Positions 12,741-25,669 are shown, numbered from the stretch's first letter. The stretch: DNA of 64,000 nt from Ricinus communis (GCF_019578655.1 NC_063259.1:25655277-25719276); one strand, 5' to 3'. Numbers and translations are program-made. Notes: a model not told the origin generated them from the sequence alone.

Positions 12741-14420
12741 TCAGCATCCCATCACAGCACAATTATACACGAAGCTCCCTGAAGGTTTCTTTGCAAGCAA
12801 ATTCCACTTTGGGGGGCCTTCACCTGGAACCCAAGAGTTAAGCTCAATCATTCCCCCACCTAAAGTCCTAGGTCCACCTATAACAATTAGCCGATCACCA
12901 CATGCCCTAAAGGCCAATCCCCAACCATTCATTGAAACTACATGTTCAGGCAGCCCGCCGAGTGCAATCCACAGATTCTTTCTTTTGTCATATTTTCTCA
13001 CCTCCTTGTGTGCATAGTCAGCTGCATAAAGCTCATTATTTACAACTGCAACTAAAGGAGGTGCCTCAGCTGCAGCAGGTGTTTCATTTCTCCCCGTCCC
13101 TCCATTTCGTGCAGGGAACATATCAGGTATCACAAGCCATGTTTTTGTTGCCAAATCATACACCTCTCCACAGGTCAGCATCTTTGTATTACCTGTCCCA
13201 GTTCCACCAATAACATAAAATTTCCCATCCATAAATACTCCAGAACACATTTTCCTGGCTTTATGCATGCTTGGAATGGTAATCCATGTGTCGGTTTCCG
13301 AATTATAAAGTTCGGCTGAGCTCAAAATATTGCCACATGGATCACAACCGCCAGCTAGAATTGCAATTTCTCCCAGACTAGCGGACCCAAACAGGCATCG
13401 AGGTGTGTTCATCTTCATGCCGGATGTCCACGTGTTCGTTAAGATGCTATATTTGTAAATAACATGAGACTCAATTTCCTTCCCAAACACAAGCAGTTCC
13501 GTACCAACAGCCAAAGATTCCTTGTCCGAACACATGAAGCATTCATTGGAATTCATTCTTGGCAAATGCATCCATCGGCGGCGAATAGGATCAAAGGCCT
13601 CCCATTCAAGGAGGTTGCATGAGAAGTATACCCAATGCTCAACATAACCCATACCCCTCCTCAGCTTATACAGCAAACCGCTCCGAACTACAAACTGGAA
13701 GCTTTTGTTCAATGAAGCAATGTTGCCATAATCAGACCTTGAGCAATGAAGGAGACAGCTTATTGACAATTCTCGACCTAGTTCACTAATAAGTGAACTT
13801 GAATCTGACTTGTCCTCTGCTTGATCCTTATTATCTGCTTGATTAGCTTGCATGACAGAAAAACCCTGCAGGCCATCTGTTTGTTGCTGATTATGCCGTT
13901 GATCAGTTTGCACAACTGAAAGAACATGAATACCTGCCACTTGATGCTGATTATCGGTCTGATCAATTTGCACAACTGAAAGACCACTCAGACCTGCCAC
14001 TTGATGGTGCTCTGGGTGATCAGATCGCACAATGGAAAGAACAAGCAGATTTTCCGCTTGTTGCTGATTAACTGGCTGATCAGTTTGCATAGCAGAAAGG
14101 CCACTCAAACCCACACCCATTGCTTGATGCTGACTGGATTGATCAGACTGCATAATAGAAAGAGCAGGCAGTCCCTCTGTTTGATTCTGATTATCTGGTT
14201 GATCAGTTTGCAAGGCAGGAAGAACTTCTAGACCTTCCATGTTTTCCTGTCTCTCCTTTGTGTCTAAAGGCCTAGCTGCCTTTCTTGATACAGCATCTTC
14301 ATCTTCCATCCGGCGCTTGCTGGAGAGCTCAACAACACGCAAAGAATTGTAAATCCATTGGCTCTCTTGCTCACATGAGGCTGGTAATCCCCTTGAGGCG
14401 ATATAAGATCCCTCCAACAT
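12741..14420 (-). CDS. SKIP11: F-box/kelch-repeat protein, SKIP11-like
   Basis: A single coding exon of 559 residues starting at ATG 14420, where a TTCCAG acceptor lies four bases upstream, so the frame's further extension is intron. The F-box is at about residues 208-255 (LISELGRELSISCLLHCSRSDYG) and kelch repeats fill about 295-545. The GYVEHWVYFSCNLLEWEAFD and GSASLGEIAILAGGCD blocks and the ending FVYNCAVMGC are diagnostic of the SKIP11/At1g74510 group. Family knowledge: F-box proteins recruit substrates to SCF ubiquitin ligases through SKP1/ASK, with kelch as the substrate-binding propeller; related members affect phenylpropanoid enzymes. Oddity: residues 63-203 are seven tandem 19-21-residue units of the form LSxMQTDQxxNQxQ, not part of the usual family architecture. 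A basic SSKRR motif at 33-37 may be a nuclear signal. Confidence 0.92.
   Translation of the reverse strand: MLEGSYIASRGLPASCEQESQWIYNSLRVVELSSKRRMEDEDAVSRKAARPLDTKERQENMEGLEVLPALQTDQPDNQNQTEGLPALSIMQSDQSSQHQAMGVGLSGLSAMQTDQPVNQQQAENLLVLSIVRSDHPEHHQVAGLSGLSVVQIDQTDNQHQVAGIHVLSVVQTDQRHNQQQTDGLQGFSVMQANQADNKDQAEDKSDSSSLISELGRELSISCLLHCSRSDYGNIASLNKSFQFVVRSGLLYKLRRGMGYVEHWVYFSCNLLEWEAFDPIRRRWMHLPRMNSNECFMCSDKESLAVGTELLVFGKEIESHVIYKYSILTNTWTSGMKMNTPRCLFGSASLGEIAILAGGCDPCGNILSSAELYNSETDTWITIPSMHKARKMCSGVFMDGKFYVIGGTGTGNTKMLTCGEVYDLATKTWLVIPDMFPARNGGTGRNETPAAAEAPPLVAVVNNELYAADYAHKEVRKYDKRKNLWIALGGLPEHVVSMNGWGLAFRACGDRLIVIGGPRTLGGGMIELNSWVPGEGPPKWNLLAKKPSGSFVYNCAVMGC
13812..14234 (-). repeat. In-frame coding tandem repeat, about 57-63 bp unit, seven copies
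   Basis: Seven imperfect copies inside the SKIP11-like coding exon. Each encodes 19-21 residues with a core TDQ or SDQ followed by NQxQ. DNA words such as GATCAGTTTGCA and TGCTGATTAT recur at this spacing. The copy length is always a multiple of three, so the frame is kept. The unit is rich in Gln, Asp and Asn and probably unstructured. Confidence 0.85.
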
Positions 14421-15500
14421 GTTGCTGGAATTATTAAAGCACTCATTATGGAGAAAGAATGAAGAATTCATATATTTATGAGTGTAAACATCCAGCAAAA
14501 TGGCGTGATCTTTAAAGGAAATAAATTAAATATCAACAACCATGTAATCATAGTGCATGCAAAAAGAGCTATTTTCATTCTGGGTAAAGCAATAAAGCAA
14601 GAAAAGGAATCGGAAAGAAAACTCAGAACTTTAAGACATCTATATTTTTCAAAAACCATGTATAAACACATAGGACGACTGTCAATCCAACCGTTTATTG
14701 ATACAACAAATCATAAAATAAGCTTTCTACCAGCAATGAATTCTTGAGTAACAAGAACAATGAACAACCTAGCAAACATGAGCAAAATATTACATATCAA
14801 GAACTCTTTTAAAAAGAAAAAAGCCGCAAGTTCCATAAAAGAATAAGACAGTGAAAACAGCTACAAATGAGAAATGGCAAGTAAACAAAATCAGATCTAT
14901 CAGATGTCAAAGAAACAAGAAATCTAATCAAAGGATTATCAAAAAAAGAAAAAGAGAGAGATTTATCAAAGAGTGAATACACACATACCAAACTTACAAC
15001 CAAAATAATAACAGTTAAAACCATAATTCAATTCAACAAAAGAAGTTTTCCCTCTAAAAACAAGGAGCTAACTAAAACAAAGATCTCTGCCAACAAAAGA
15101 AAGACAGCAACACCAATTTGCGATAAACTCCATTCAAGGACAGTAAAACGGGAAAAAAAAAAAGAACCCAGAAAGCATAACAATTAATAATAAGCAAAAG
15201 AAGCAAAGATGAAGAGCGACAACGACACTGGCATTTTCAAAAGAAAGCAAAGAGAGAGAGAACTCACAAATTGAGTGAGCAAGAAAGAATGGAACTTTTA
15301 AGTGTTGTGAGAGAACAATTCTGTATAAGAATCAAAACCCAGTTGCAATTTTTTCTCTTTCTTGCTTTGGTTACTTTGGTTCTCACTCAGCTCACGCACG
15401 CACGCACGCACGCACACTCTTGTTTTTCTGGTTATATTCGCTGGCGAGAGAGAGAGAGAGTGTGTAATATACAGTATAAAATAATATAATAAAAATGGGG
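14421..15500 (-). other. 5'-UTR and 5'-UTR intron of the SKIP11-like gene
   Basis: Reading on the minus strand, a leader at about 15500-15268 ends at a GTGAGT donor (15267-15262). The matching acceptor TTCCAG ends at 14425, four bases before the ATG. The inferred intron of about 843 nt is AT-rich. The leader contains a CACG tetranucleotide run and a CT-rich block. The transcription start is inferred, not seen. Confidence 0.6.
15392..15415. repeat. (CACG)n microsatellite
   Basis: About six tandem CACG units in the presumed leader of the SKIP11-like gene, with a GA/CT dinucleotide run about 30 bases further upstream of that gene. Confidence 0.8.
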
Positions 15501-18300
15501 TTAATGGTAATGCTGTGCTGGGTTTATATCGTGGGCCTTTTATAGAGTCATAAAAAAGAAAAAATTATAATAATTTAACAGAAAGAGAAAGAAAAGGAAT
15601 GCAAGTGTGGGGTCTACAACAGGAAGAAGAAGAATAAGGTTAGAGAGAGAATGAGTCGCCGGTTTGGGATTGCGGCCCCAAGGTGCTGAGAAACCGAAAC
15701 CGCTAACGGCCGTTTTTGCACTGGCACGTGTTTCTATTTAAAAGCAATCTATCTAATTCCCCTTTTTTCTATTTCTTCTTTTCTTTTTTCTATTTTTTAT
15801 TGTGTACATGCTTGTGTATGAGTTGGCTTTTTTCTTTTTCTTTTTTCAAAGAAAATTACTTTTTGAAATATGAAAGTAATGTTTTTTCTTTGAAAACAAA
15901 AGTAGTGGTTTTGGAAATAAAAGGATTGATTTTATATAATAAGAGTAGATAACAAAGTTATAAAATTGTGTAAGAAAATTGCATATCAAATAATATACGG
16001 ATAATAATTTTATTCAAATTGAGATATAAGTTTATTATTCGATAAATTTATATTTTATCTAATGATTTTTTTAAAAAAAATATTATATTTGGAACTTTTT
16101 TTATATATTCCAAATTTAATTACTATTATATCACTATAACATCATTTAGCAGTATATTGTATCCATAACTCTATAACGATACTAATTATATTATTTTAAT
16201 ATTTTATTTTCATTATATACATGGTTAACGAATAATAAATTTTTTCACGTGTCAAATGAAATTATAGCTTATAAATACAGAAGTCGATTATATAATCATA
16301 TCACTTTTTCGATTTTGTAGAGAGAATACAATGCATCTATAGCTAGACAGAGATCGATTAAAGTTTCCGACATCGGTTATCCATCGGAAGAATTTATAGG
16401 GTAAGTATATGACAGTGATAAACTCTTCTTTTTCTCTTTTCGATATTTAAAAATGAAAGTAAAATAAAGTGAGTGAGTTGATTTGAGCCGATCTTCTTAT
16501 GCTTGGGTTAGCATCACTATTGCTATTCAAATTTTGTAAGTTGATGCAATTTTTCATTTGTCGAAATTGAAGAGAGACAATAATTGTGCCTTTGATTTTA
16601 CATCTAAATAAAAAGTCTTTCTAGTTATCTAAATAAAATGAATAAATAATCTTCCTTTTTCAGTTAAATAATCTTACAAAAATAATTAACTTCCTCTTAA
16701 AATAGACGATTAGTTCCATTTGATGATTAATAACCATAATTTAATCCCAATTATAGTTTACTTTTTGAAATTATATTTTAGGAAACACAAAATGTTATAG
16801 GAACATTCTTCAAAAAATTTAGAAATAAGAAAGAAAATCAATAACTTAATGATTTAAATTAAAAAAAATGATTTTATTGAATTTTTAATTTAATTGCTTT
16901 TTTCAATATTCCCTGTTTAACTTTAATTGTCTTCTTTTCACCAAATCATTTGTTTTTTTGTCTTATGATTACAAAATCCAATGAAACCGTCAACTTGACA
17001 TTTTCTCAAAATGAAATACAAATCCACATGTGTGTGATGTTATTAGTTTCGGATTTTGTTTCTTTGATTCCTTTGTCTCTTTGTGTTGATTTTCATATCC
17101 AATTTGGCTTCTCTTCTCTTTTCTTTTTCTTTTTCTTTTATCATTTTTTCTACTTTCACTTTATTTCTTTTCATTTCCCTCCTTATTAGGTTAGCATTTA
17201 ATTCATTATCTCACCCCTGGATTCTCTTTCATTTTATTCCCTAAATTAGCACCAAAACCCTAAACTACTCTTCAATTCAAAGTCTTTAAGATGTGGGTTT
17301 GAGATTACTGTTGTTTGTTAAAAAAAGTAAATTTTTAAAATTACCGTAATACTATCTTATAAGTTATCAATTTTTTAAGAAAATATTTATTTTTTTATGA
17401 AATTAAATATCTCACCTAGTATTTTATTTATGTTTATAATATTTTTTATAATTCTTGATTTTTAAAATAAATATAAACCATCATAGGAAGAAAAGCATGT
17501 AATATTTTTTAAAAAGTTTTAAATTTAAATAATTTATCCTTAAACTATCATCATTAAGTAATTTTAACTTAGATACATAATTTAACTAAGGTTTAATGTT
17601 TTAAGTTAAAGTATATTATTAATACTAATAATTATTTAATAAATTAACTTTATTTAAAATTTTAATAAAATTAGAATTTTATTCAACTAATATTTATATA
17701 TAAAATAAGACCCCTAATCTTTTGGATCCCTATTTACTTAGAGCCCTACGGTAGGTTTTAGTAGTCTACTATGCTTGGAGCGGATCCTGTATTCGCCCTT
17801 TTATTTTATGGCAGTGTACGATGTACATTTATCATAAATTAATGTAGAGATTAGTTCTAATTAATTGCTATTTTCAAATTTCTCATAGGGATGTGACTGA
17901 TCATGGGTTTCTTGATGTGTAATCAGCCATAGAATTAGCCATGATTTATGAGATGTAAAAATAGTGAGACGTGGAATTAGCCTAACCAAAATAATTAATT
18001 GACTTTTGGTCCTTATAAACCTCTATAGCATTATCATGTTATAATGAAAATGACATTATTATTTTTATTTATTTAAGGAACTATAATAACAATTATAAGA
18101 TATACTTTTAGCCTAACACAGATACATATGATATTATCTAAAATATGAAGAAAATTAGGGTTGGGTATTTTACAACACAGGGAAAGTGAAAAAGAAGAAA
18201 AAGGCACCATGATCATCATAATATAGAATGATAAGAGAGCATCATCTTCTTCCTCAGGTCAGGTGCACACCAAATGGCTAAGTGTTAATGTTTCTGCATG
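15501..18300. other. Intergenic, AT-rich; upstream flank of the SKIP11-like gene
   Basis: The first 250 bases hold the probable SKIP11-like promoter, including a G-box CACGTG at 15725-15730. The rest is AT-rich, with T-rich runs around 17100-17180 and no coding block, RNA gene or element with paired ends that I can recognise. Confidence 0.4.
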
Positions 18301-18440
18301 CAGAAGTCACTTTATGTTAGCTTATAAAGCGCCAAATGTCTTTGCAGCGGTAGCGAGGGGGGTTCAGGGCACGCGCAGGATTGCTATGGTGTGCTTCTGA
18401 AAACAGTGCCACCTGCGATAACAAATGTAAAACCAATCTG
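18301..18440. other. GC-richer island in the gene-poor region
   Basis: This 140-base stretch stands out from its AT-rich surroundings, with words such as GCGGTAGCGAGGGGGGTTC and GGGCACGCGCAGG. No frame is long enough to suggest coding sequence. It could be a promoter, part of a non-coding RNA or a remnant of an inserted element. Confidence 0.3.
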
Positions 18441-21400
18441 ACAGCTAATCAGTGTTCAAAATTCATCAACAGGACATAGTGTACATGCATGCTTGCTTTG
18501 CCTTTCTTATTACTTCATTAAGCAGTTCCAAGTTGAATTTATCATTTACAGCAACCCAAAAAAAAAAAAAAAAAAAGTAGATAAAATTGCAAGACGGACA
18601 TGGAAATGTATTTAATTATATAGGTTTTCTGCGATTGTAGAACAAAAATGGGCAAACAACTTGAATGGTTGGATATATAGGTTTTGGGGAATGCACTGAA
18701 AGGAATTCTTTTTTCTTTTCTCAGGAGTCAGGAGTAAGATTTCCAGGGAGAGTACCATTCTCTGTATGCAATCATTATGAAGCCACATCTACCAAGAATC
18801 TTATATGTGGGATGTGTGTGTCTATATATACACTCTTGCTAAACTGTAGATTCAAAGATAAAATCCGAATAGGATTAGTTATATTTCATGTAATATAATC
18901 GAGAGTTATTCTTCTAAGTTGATACGTTAAAAAGAAAATTGATTCCAGAGGAATTTTCAAATTAGATTTACATGCATGGTACATATACAGTAAATTATTT
19001 CTTAAATTCTATTATTGTGACATGAACTTAAAACAAATTGCTATACTAAAAGTTGTCGGATATGAATATCTTCTTTATTCAATTCTCCTTAATAACTTAT
19101 ACATAAAGTTTTTGTGAAAGCCAAAAGGAGGGTTGTATTGTACAAATTCAAATTTATGAATGTAACAACAAACTCCTTTGTACAGTTCAACACTTGATCA
19201 AAATTAGCCTGTTGCCCCTATTAGAAAGCAAACCACCATCATTAATTTATCTCTTTCCAAATGAATGGACCGCAGCTGAAACAGGCCCAAAGACTCCTAC
19301 CCCCCTACCACTTCTGCATAACCTACTACTGACTTTTCTCCTCCAAAACAAAAAACAAAGCAGCAGCAGCATAGCCTCATCTTGCAAGCCGATAGGATTT
19401 TGCTCTAAGCAAGCCAGCAAAATTGCAGTTTACCCTTTTTATTATAGACGGGCTTCCGTTTATGGAGTTCATCTTTGGTTTTCAATGTCTGCCTGATAGC
19501 TGCGCTGTGATATGAAGCTGTGTGTGACCAAAGGATATGTTGAGGTCCCCGGGCAGGCCAAGCCATGCCATGGCACCTTTTCTTTGACAATTCTTATCAT
19601 ATTCCAAGTGCGTAGCAATAACATGCTAATTATGTGCCTCTCTTGCTATTTCAAAACAATTTTATCAGGTTCCTTCTTTTGAATCCTGAAATTATTTCTC
19701 ACATATACTCTCAGCCTTCCAATATCATCCCCAAGATTAAGGAGAATCTGATTCCCACTCCTCCAGAGATCACGAATCGAATTAAGCTCCCCTACTAACT
19801 TCAGCTTCCTCAATCTTAATGGTTGGAAACATATCTCAGACGTTCCTTTCTCCATTCCCTAATTCACACAGCAAAGCCTACTTAATGTTGCTCCGGATAC
19901 ATACCAGTTTGCATTATGTGTGTGGCTTGATGCTCAACAGTTTGAGGTTATTTTATTTCTATGCACCTTGGCCAAAAGTGAGCTCTTTGTCACAAAAAAA
20001 GAAAAATCCACACTAAAGTAGCTAGCCTCATTCCCAACAGCTAGATTCTTATTACACCCAATCCTCCCTTGTCTTTGGAGCACAAACGTCCTCCCAAGCC
20101 ACCACAGTACGTCTTGCTTTTAATTGCGATTCTTATAATAAAAGAAATTATCTATTTGCCTCAACCACCATGGCTTAATTTAAAAAAGAAAAACATCCCT
20201 TTCAGAGAGAAGCCAAAACCCGTAAATTTTCTCAAACAAAGTATATATATATCATCGTGTCTTTGATGGACAATAGATCAATCTTACTTAATAAAAAGAA
20301 TTCCTATCTGGATAATGTAGACATGATGATGCATAGCAAACCCGTAGGAAACCATCATCTGATACTACGTTTTTGGCCAACAGATTCATAATTATTATTT
20401 ATCTGTATAATCAAAGAATACATGCTGATATAAATTAATATACAAGTAAACCTTGTTGCTGTAATGGTAGATACTAACAACAAATTATCATACTTAATAT
20501 ACGTCTGGCTTTGATATGGTGCTAGCATACATAATTGTTGTGTGAAACTAGCTATTTAAATCACCAAAAGCAATGATGTTTCAGAAAATTAGCTAAGTTT
20601 ATACCTATATGGTATATCCCATAAAATAAGAGAAAAATGAAAATAATAAAGAGAAAAGAGACTTTCTTATACATGCATTACTGAGAGAATTTTTTTTATA
20701 CACTTGTGTTTGGCGATGGCTACTGTTAGCATCGGCTATGTGGTCATTGAGATTTCACTTTCCTACTCTCTGTAGCACTTATCCTCTAATCTAAACTGTC
20801 TAATACTAAGGGACCCGTCATCCAACTGTTTCATAACTCCTTCTCAGTCTTAAAGAAGTTAATTATTAATGTCGCCATGGCACCAATCCTCATTAATTAA
20901 ATGTTCTTGTCTGGAAGTTGAACATCGTCAATTCAATCTAGACATATGATATGTGATGCTGGAACTATTAGAACTTAGAATCAAGTGTTGAGATCACTCC
21001 AGGCAAGTTTATGAGCAAGCCCAGATTCAAATTGCCTAAGAAATTGTAACTCTTATCAGAAAATGGGTAGATGTTGTGACCGATCCATGACAAATACATT
21101 CTACCTGGTGAAATACTGCTTCCTCTCTCTTTTAAAATATAGGAAGCCATTAAAGGTGCGATTTTCAAATAATATAGGCTCTCAAACAGTAATTGTTTTC
21201 AAATTTTATTCATAAGCGTCCCGGTTATCAATTATGAGCATTGCTAGGCACTCCAAAAACAAGACAACAGGGTTTTTCAAGCACATGGATTCTCTAACTA
21301 GTGTGTCCTGTAAGTTTACCAACACAAATCAGCCCTACGTGAGATTGGAATTTGATTCACTTACAATTGGACTCACATCGGGAATAATTTGAAGTGACTA

Positions 21401-23220
21401 GTGATTTGGGACAATTATGAATAAAATTGAAGGTAAACAATAGGACACTTAAGCAAGTTGGAAAGCATGCCTACAAGTACGCTGATGCCACCAAAAGGCG
21501 CTTCATATATTTAGTCAACAACTGCAACTGAGATATTCATTCTACAAAATACCTAAAATCACTCAATTTTCAACTCCTCTATGTTCAATTTTTTTTAATC
21601 TTTTTTATTAAGAAATTGATCTTAGTTTTCACAATAATATTGCCGGAGCACCATCGCTAACTCTCTGCTTTACGTATGTATACATAATCATGAATGACAT
21701 ATTACAGGATTATACATATATGTTTCTCTAGGATATTGTACTTATATATATATATGCCTGCACGTATTGAACGGTTGATAATCAGTTCAAACGAACCAAG
21801 CAACCATTGATGTGATAAAAATCTCGCAATATTACAATTAGAGGATATAGCTAGCTTAATATGGAGATTCCTAGCTAGAAGCATCAATTTGAAGTGCCCA
21901 GAATAGAAGAGTAGAAAGAGAAGGATGAACAAAGCCCATTTTTTGGATTTGAAGAGTACAGAAATCTGCACCCACAAGGAATATATGCACTCAAAAGAAT
22001 AATAAGGGTTTAGAGTTTCTACCTGGCTTCATCTCATTTGAGCTTGATTTTATTTTTCTTTATGTTATATATATTTATGTGTTAGTTCCCCACTATATTG
22101 TCTTTTTAGAATTATTATAGAACTGGGATTTGGATTCAGAAGTTCCTTTCTGCGTAATAATAATAATCTGTCCCTTTTTAAAGTGTGAGGGAAAGTGATA
22201 TTCCCCCCATGACGATATTATGGAGCTGCCTGCTTCCTTAAGCTTCTTGAGAATTTTGCATGCTCCTTTATGATTATGCCATTAATTACTTTGCTAATCT
22301 TTTTGTGCCAAATTCTCTAAACAGACAAAATCAGATCCACACTTAACATCTAATCTACTGGTGCTAATTAACAATAAAATCCATTAACCCATTTGAATGC
22401 TGTCATTCTTGCCTTTTGATGACCGTGTATTGCAACTTAAGTCTTAATTCTAAATAATTAATTAGTACTTATCACCTTCTAAATAATTTGCCCGCCCTAA
22501 CTTCTTTACAGTTTTACATCCCACTTACATGGTCCCGAAGGGATGAGAAAAAGAAAGAAAAAGAAAATGGCTCCATCTTTTTGTTTTAGGATGCACGATC
22601 TCAAAGTAACAAAAGATTTTTATTTAAATTTACTGACCACATTCTTCTTTTTCATAGGCACCACTCTTAATTACTAGCAACCTACTTCCAATGTAAGTGA
22701 CTTGGTAATTCAGAAAATCAGTTGAACTGATAACCGTTTGCATCAAATTGTTATTCGCACGTGTTGCTTGTGTGCTTTTAAAAGGAATTAAGCTTAATTG
22801 AGATTTTTTACCCACAATCAAGATAAGAGAACCGTGAGCTCAATACGTAATTTTCTGCTTCAAACAAAATATAAAAATGTCTTCTTCGATATTAAAAAAA
22901 TCAACTATTGGCTTCTTCTTTTTGTTTTTTTTTTAATTTTGGTTTTACATACACTCTACTCTTCTATTCTTAAAATTATAATCTTTATAATTTTTTTGGC
23001 TTTCGATTTTAAGCTTTCAACTTCTAAAATTTATGCAAATTTCAATATTTTGTAAATATATTTATATTCATTTGAAATGACATTTCAATACAATTACATA
23101 AATTACTTGCAAAAACAACGGTAAAAATATTTAAAAAACTATAGTTTAAATCGTATGAAACTAAAGTTTATAACTGGAAAATCAATATTTTATATAGATT
23201 TTGTTATTGATGAATACATT
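18441..23220. other. Gene-poor intergenic stretch
   Basis: Mostly AT-rich. From about 19190 to 20280 the composition is more balanced and several short frames are open. One minus-strand frame with an ATG (19855-19646, 69 codons, MEKGTSEICFQPLRLRKLKL...) looks protein-like in residue composition, but I recognise no domain. A poly(A) run occurs at about 18558-18575. No RNA gene or bounded mobile element is seen. Confidence 0.35.
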
Positions 23221-23284
23221 ACTTATTTTGTATGAAAAATATTATTCCTTTAAAATATTTTATATATGTATGATGAACTTCTTA

Positions 23285-23880
23285 ATTATAACCTATGATT
23301 AATGAATCTTTGTTATATATTTGATGAACCTCAAGTGATATATCAATGAACATGTTGATTATAACCCATGAATAATAAATCTATATTATAAAACTGTGTT
23401 ATATATTTGTTGAATTTCAAGTGATACTTTAATAAACCTGTTGTTATCGATAATGAACTCATTCATCATAACCCATGAATACAAGAATTATCTTTATGCA
23501 TGTATGATAATGTTCATTACATAAAACTTTTATATTCATTTGTTAATGATATCAGGTTCATTGTACTACAAAATAAACTTATTTTATTTCAAAAATAAAT
23601 TTATTTTAAAATTAATGAACAACATGGTGAACTTTTAGTTCATATATAATGAACTTAATGTGTTATCAAATGAATCTATTCCATTTCAAAAATAAAATTA
23701 TTACTAAAATTATGAATAAAATAATGAACCTATTGTTCATATATAATGAACCGCTACAAAATAAACCTATTCAATTTTAGAAATATTACTGTTATCAAAA
23801 TTATGAAAAAATGATGAACTTGTAATTCATATATAATGAACCATAATGTTCTATATAAGAAATCTATTATTTTTCCAGCA
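23285..23880. repeat. AT-rich minisatellite with palindromic core
   Basis: At 23566-23842 three units of about 90-97 bp follow one another. Each ends in TTCATATATAATGAAC or a close variant, a core in which GTTCAT and ATGAAC form inverted halves. Each unit also contains ATTTCAAAAATAAA-like words and AAATTATGAA. More diverged copies sharing TTATAACCCATGAAT and TTATATATTTG words extend left to about 23285. Confidence 0.65.
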
Positions 23881-25610
23881 ATGAAACTGTTATCATATTT
23901 TAAAAGAAGTGATTAAAACTTGTAAAATTTGAAGGTATGAAGGCTGGAAAAAGAATAAAGAATTTCGGCTCGTCAAAAATACATTTTCAGAATCTGCAAA
24001 AATATATTTTCAGAATTTGCAAATATGCATAATCTATGTATAAGAATAAAAAAGAAAAAAAAATAAATGAAGAACAATAATATTATGCAGCATGAAACAA
24101 AAAAGAGAAAAAAGAATAAAGATCAACAAATTGTAAAATATGACTTGAAGCTCTAAATCATGGAGAATCAAAAATAGAAAAGACAAAATTAAGGTAAATT
24201 ACTGAAAGAAAATTTAAAATTTTATTTTAAATTGAAAATAATAGGCATATGATATTATATTTAAATTGAAACTCTCTCGTATTTATATTTTAAAATTTAG
24301 TTTTTTTATTTAAATAAAATGGTCGTGTTTTGAACACCGGGCGGTGCACGGTGTAGCGGGTCTAGGATATAATTTACCCTCCTCCTCGTGTAACACTTTC
24401 TTCTTTGTTGATCAGGGAGTCTTTTTTGGGTTCTTGAATTTGCCCATATGATGAAGGCCTGCCTACTGTTTGTGTTCTTTCAGTTATGAGAACCTGTTTT
24501 TTTTTTTCTTATTGAACACTAAGAAAGGACCATAAGAGCAGCTGTATAGCCATTAGGAGAGCCCATCAAATTGTTTTTTCTTTTTTCTTTTTTGGTTTGA
24601 GCCCATTCGAACTTTGATCACAACCATGCTGCTTAGGTTGATAGAAAAATTATACAATAAAGATGGTATTTTCCAACTCAAGAGTCCTAATTAATGTTCC
24701 ACTAAAATAAAGACATCTCATAAATCATATAATGAGCCGGTAGTATTCAATGTAGGTTTTCTTTTTTCTTTTGAAACGTAAATATAAATAATTATTTGTA
24801 ACATGTCAATATCTAATTAGTTTGTTATTGAAACTAAGTGTCTTAATTATATATATATGTATTTTTACATTCAGGTTTCTTCTAAAACATTAAAATAGCT
24901 ATAATCTATTTATTTATTAATTTCCATATTAAGAGAGGCAAAGGAAGGAAATAAGAGAGATTCCATTATTTGTTAAATGGAGGTTTTAGTTCAGACCTTA
25001 CCTTGTTTATGCAACACAAAAAGAATCCGTTCTTTTTGAAATTTCCACTGGGTGTTAATTTATATTGTTAATACACAAGGGGGAGAGAAGATCGAATGTT
25101 TCCATAATTGAGTCATTCCAATTGTTTGTTATCAACCCCTGAAAACCATCAAGCTCACAGGACCACAAATCCTGTCTGAAACTTGGCATATATTGCCAAT
25201 TTGCAACATTTACACAAATCCAACTTGCAATTAGATTAACTCAAATCACATCAAATGATTGAGAAAAAAAATCAATTTTTTTCTTCTTCTTTTTCTGTTT
25301 TTTCTCAAATGGGGCAAACTTGTGATTATTTTTTCTTATTCCATGTTTAGTGCATAGTTTTCTGCAAATCCTTCTTACAGTACTCTGCCACATTTAATAT
25401 ACTTATTATCATTTTGCATCACTGAAAGGGTAATGAGATTGGTTGAGTTTGTTTAGAGTATCATATAACATTAACAATTGAATGCAAATTCTGGAACAAG
25501 TGGTTCCATAGGAGGTGTTATTTATATCAAAAGAATAACCAAATTGTAAGTCTGGCCATAGAAACAGTAAATATCAAATGTGGGTTTGAAATTCACATCC
25601 AGATGAAATA
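23881..25610. other. Gene-poor intergenic stretch with a GC-rich end-like motif
   Basis: AT-rich DNA without coding blocks. At 24335-24375 a short GC-rich word (CACCGGGCGGTGCACGGTGT) contains its own inverted repeat, ACACCG/CGGTGT, and is followed by GGGTCTAGG. Abrupt GC-rich hairpins like this are seen at the ends of some plant transposons, but I found no matching partner end nearby. Confidence 0.35.
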
Positions 25611-25612
25611 AC

Positions 25613-25615
<3 letters not shown>

Positions 25616-25666
<51 letters not shown>
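25616..25666. repeat. (AT)n microsatellite
   Basis: About 25 uninterrupted AT units in the gene-poor region. Confidence 0.95.

Positions 25667-25669
<3 letters not shown>

Noticed and set aside
13778..14231. Repetitive frames on both strands
   Set aside because: They are shadows of the coding tandem repeat in the SKIP11-like gene.
14421..14498. 26-codon N-terminal extension of the SKIP11-like frame
   Set aside because: An acceptor site four bases before the internal ATG shows that this part is intron; the family starts at MLE.
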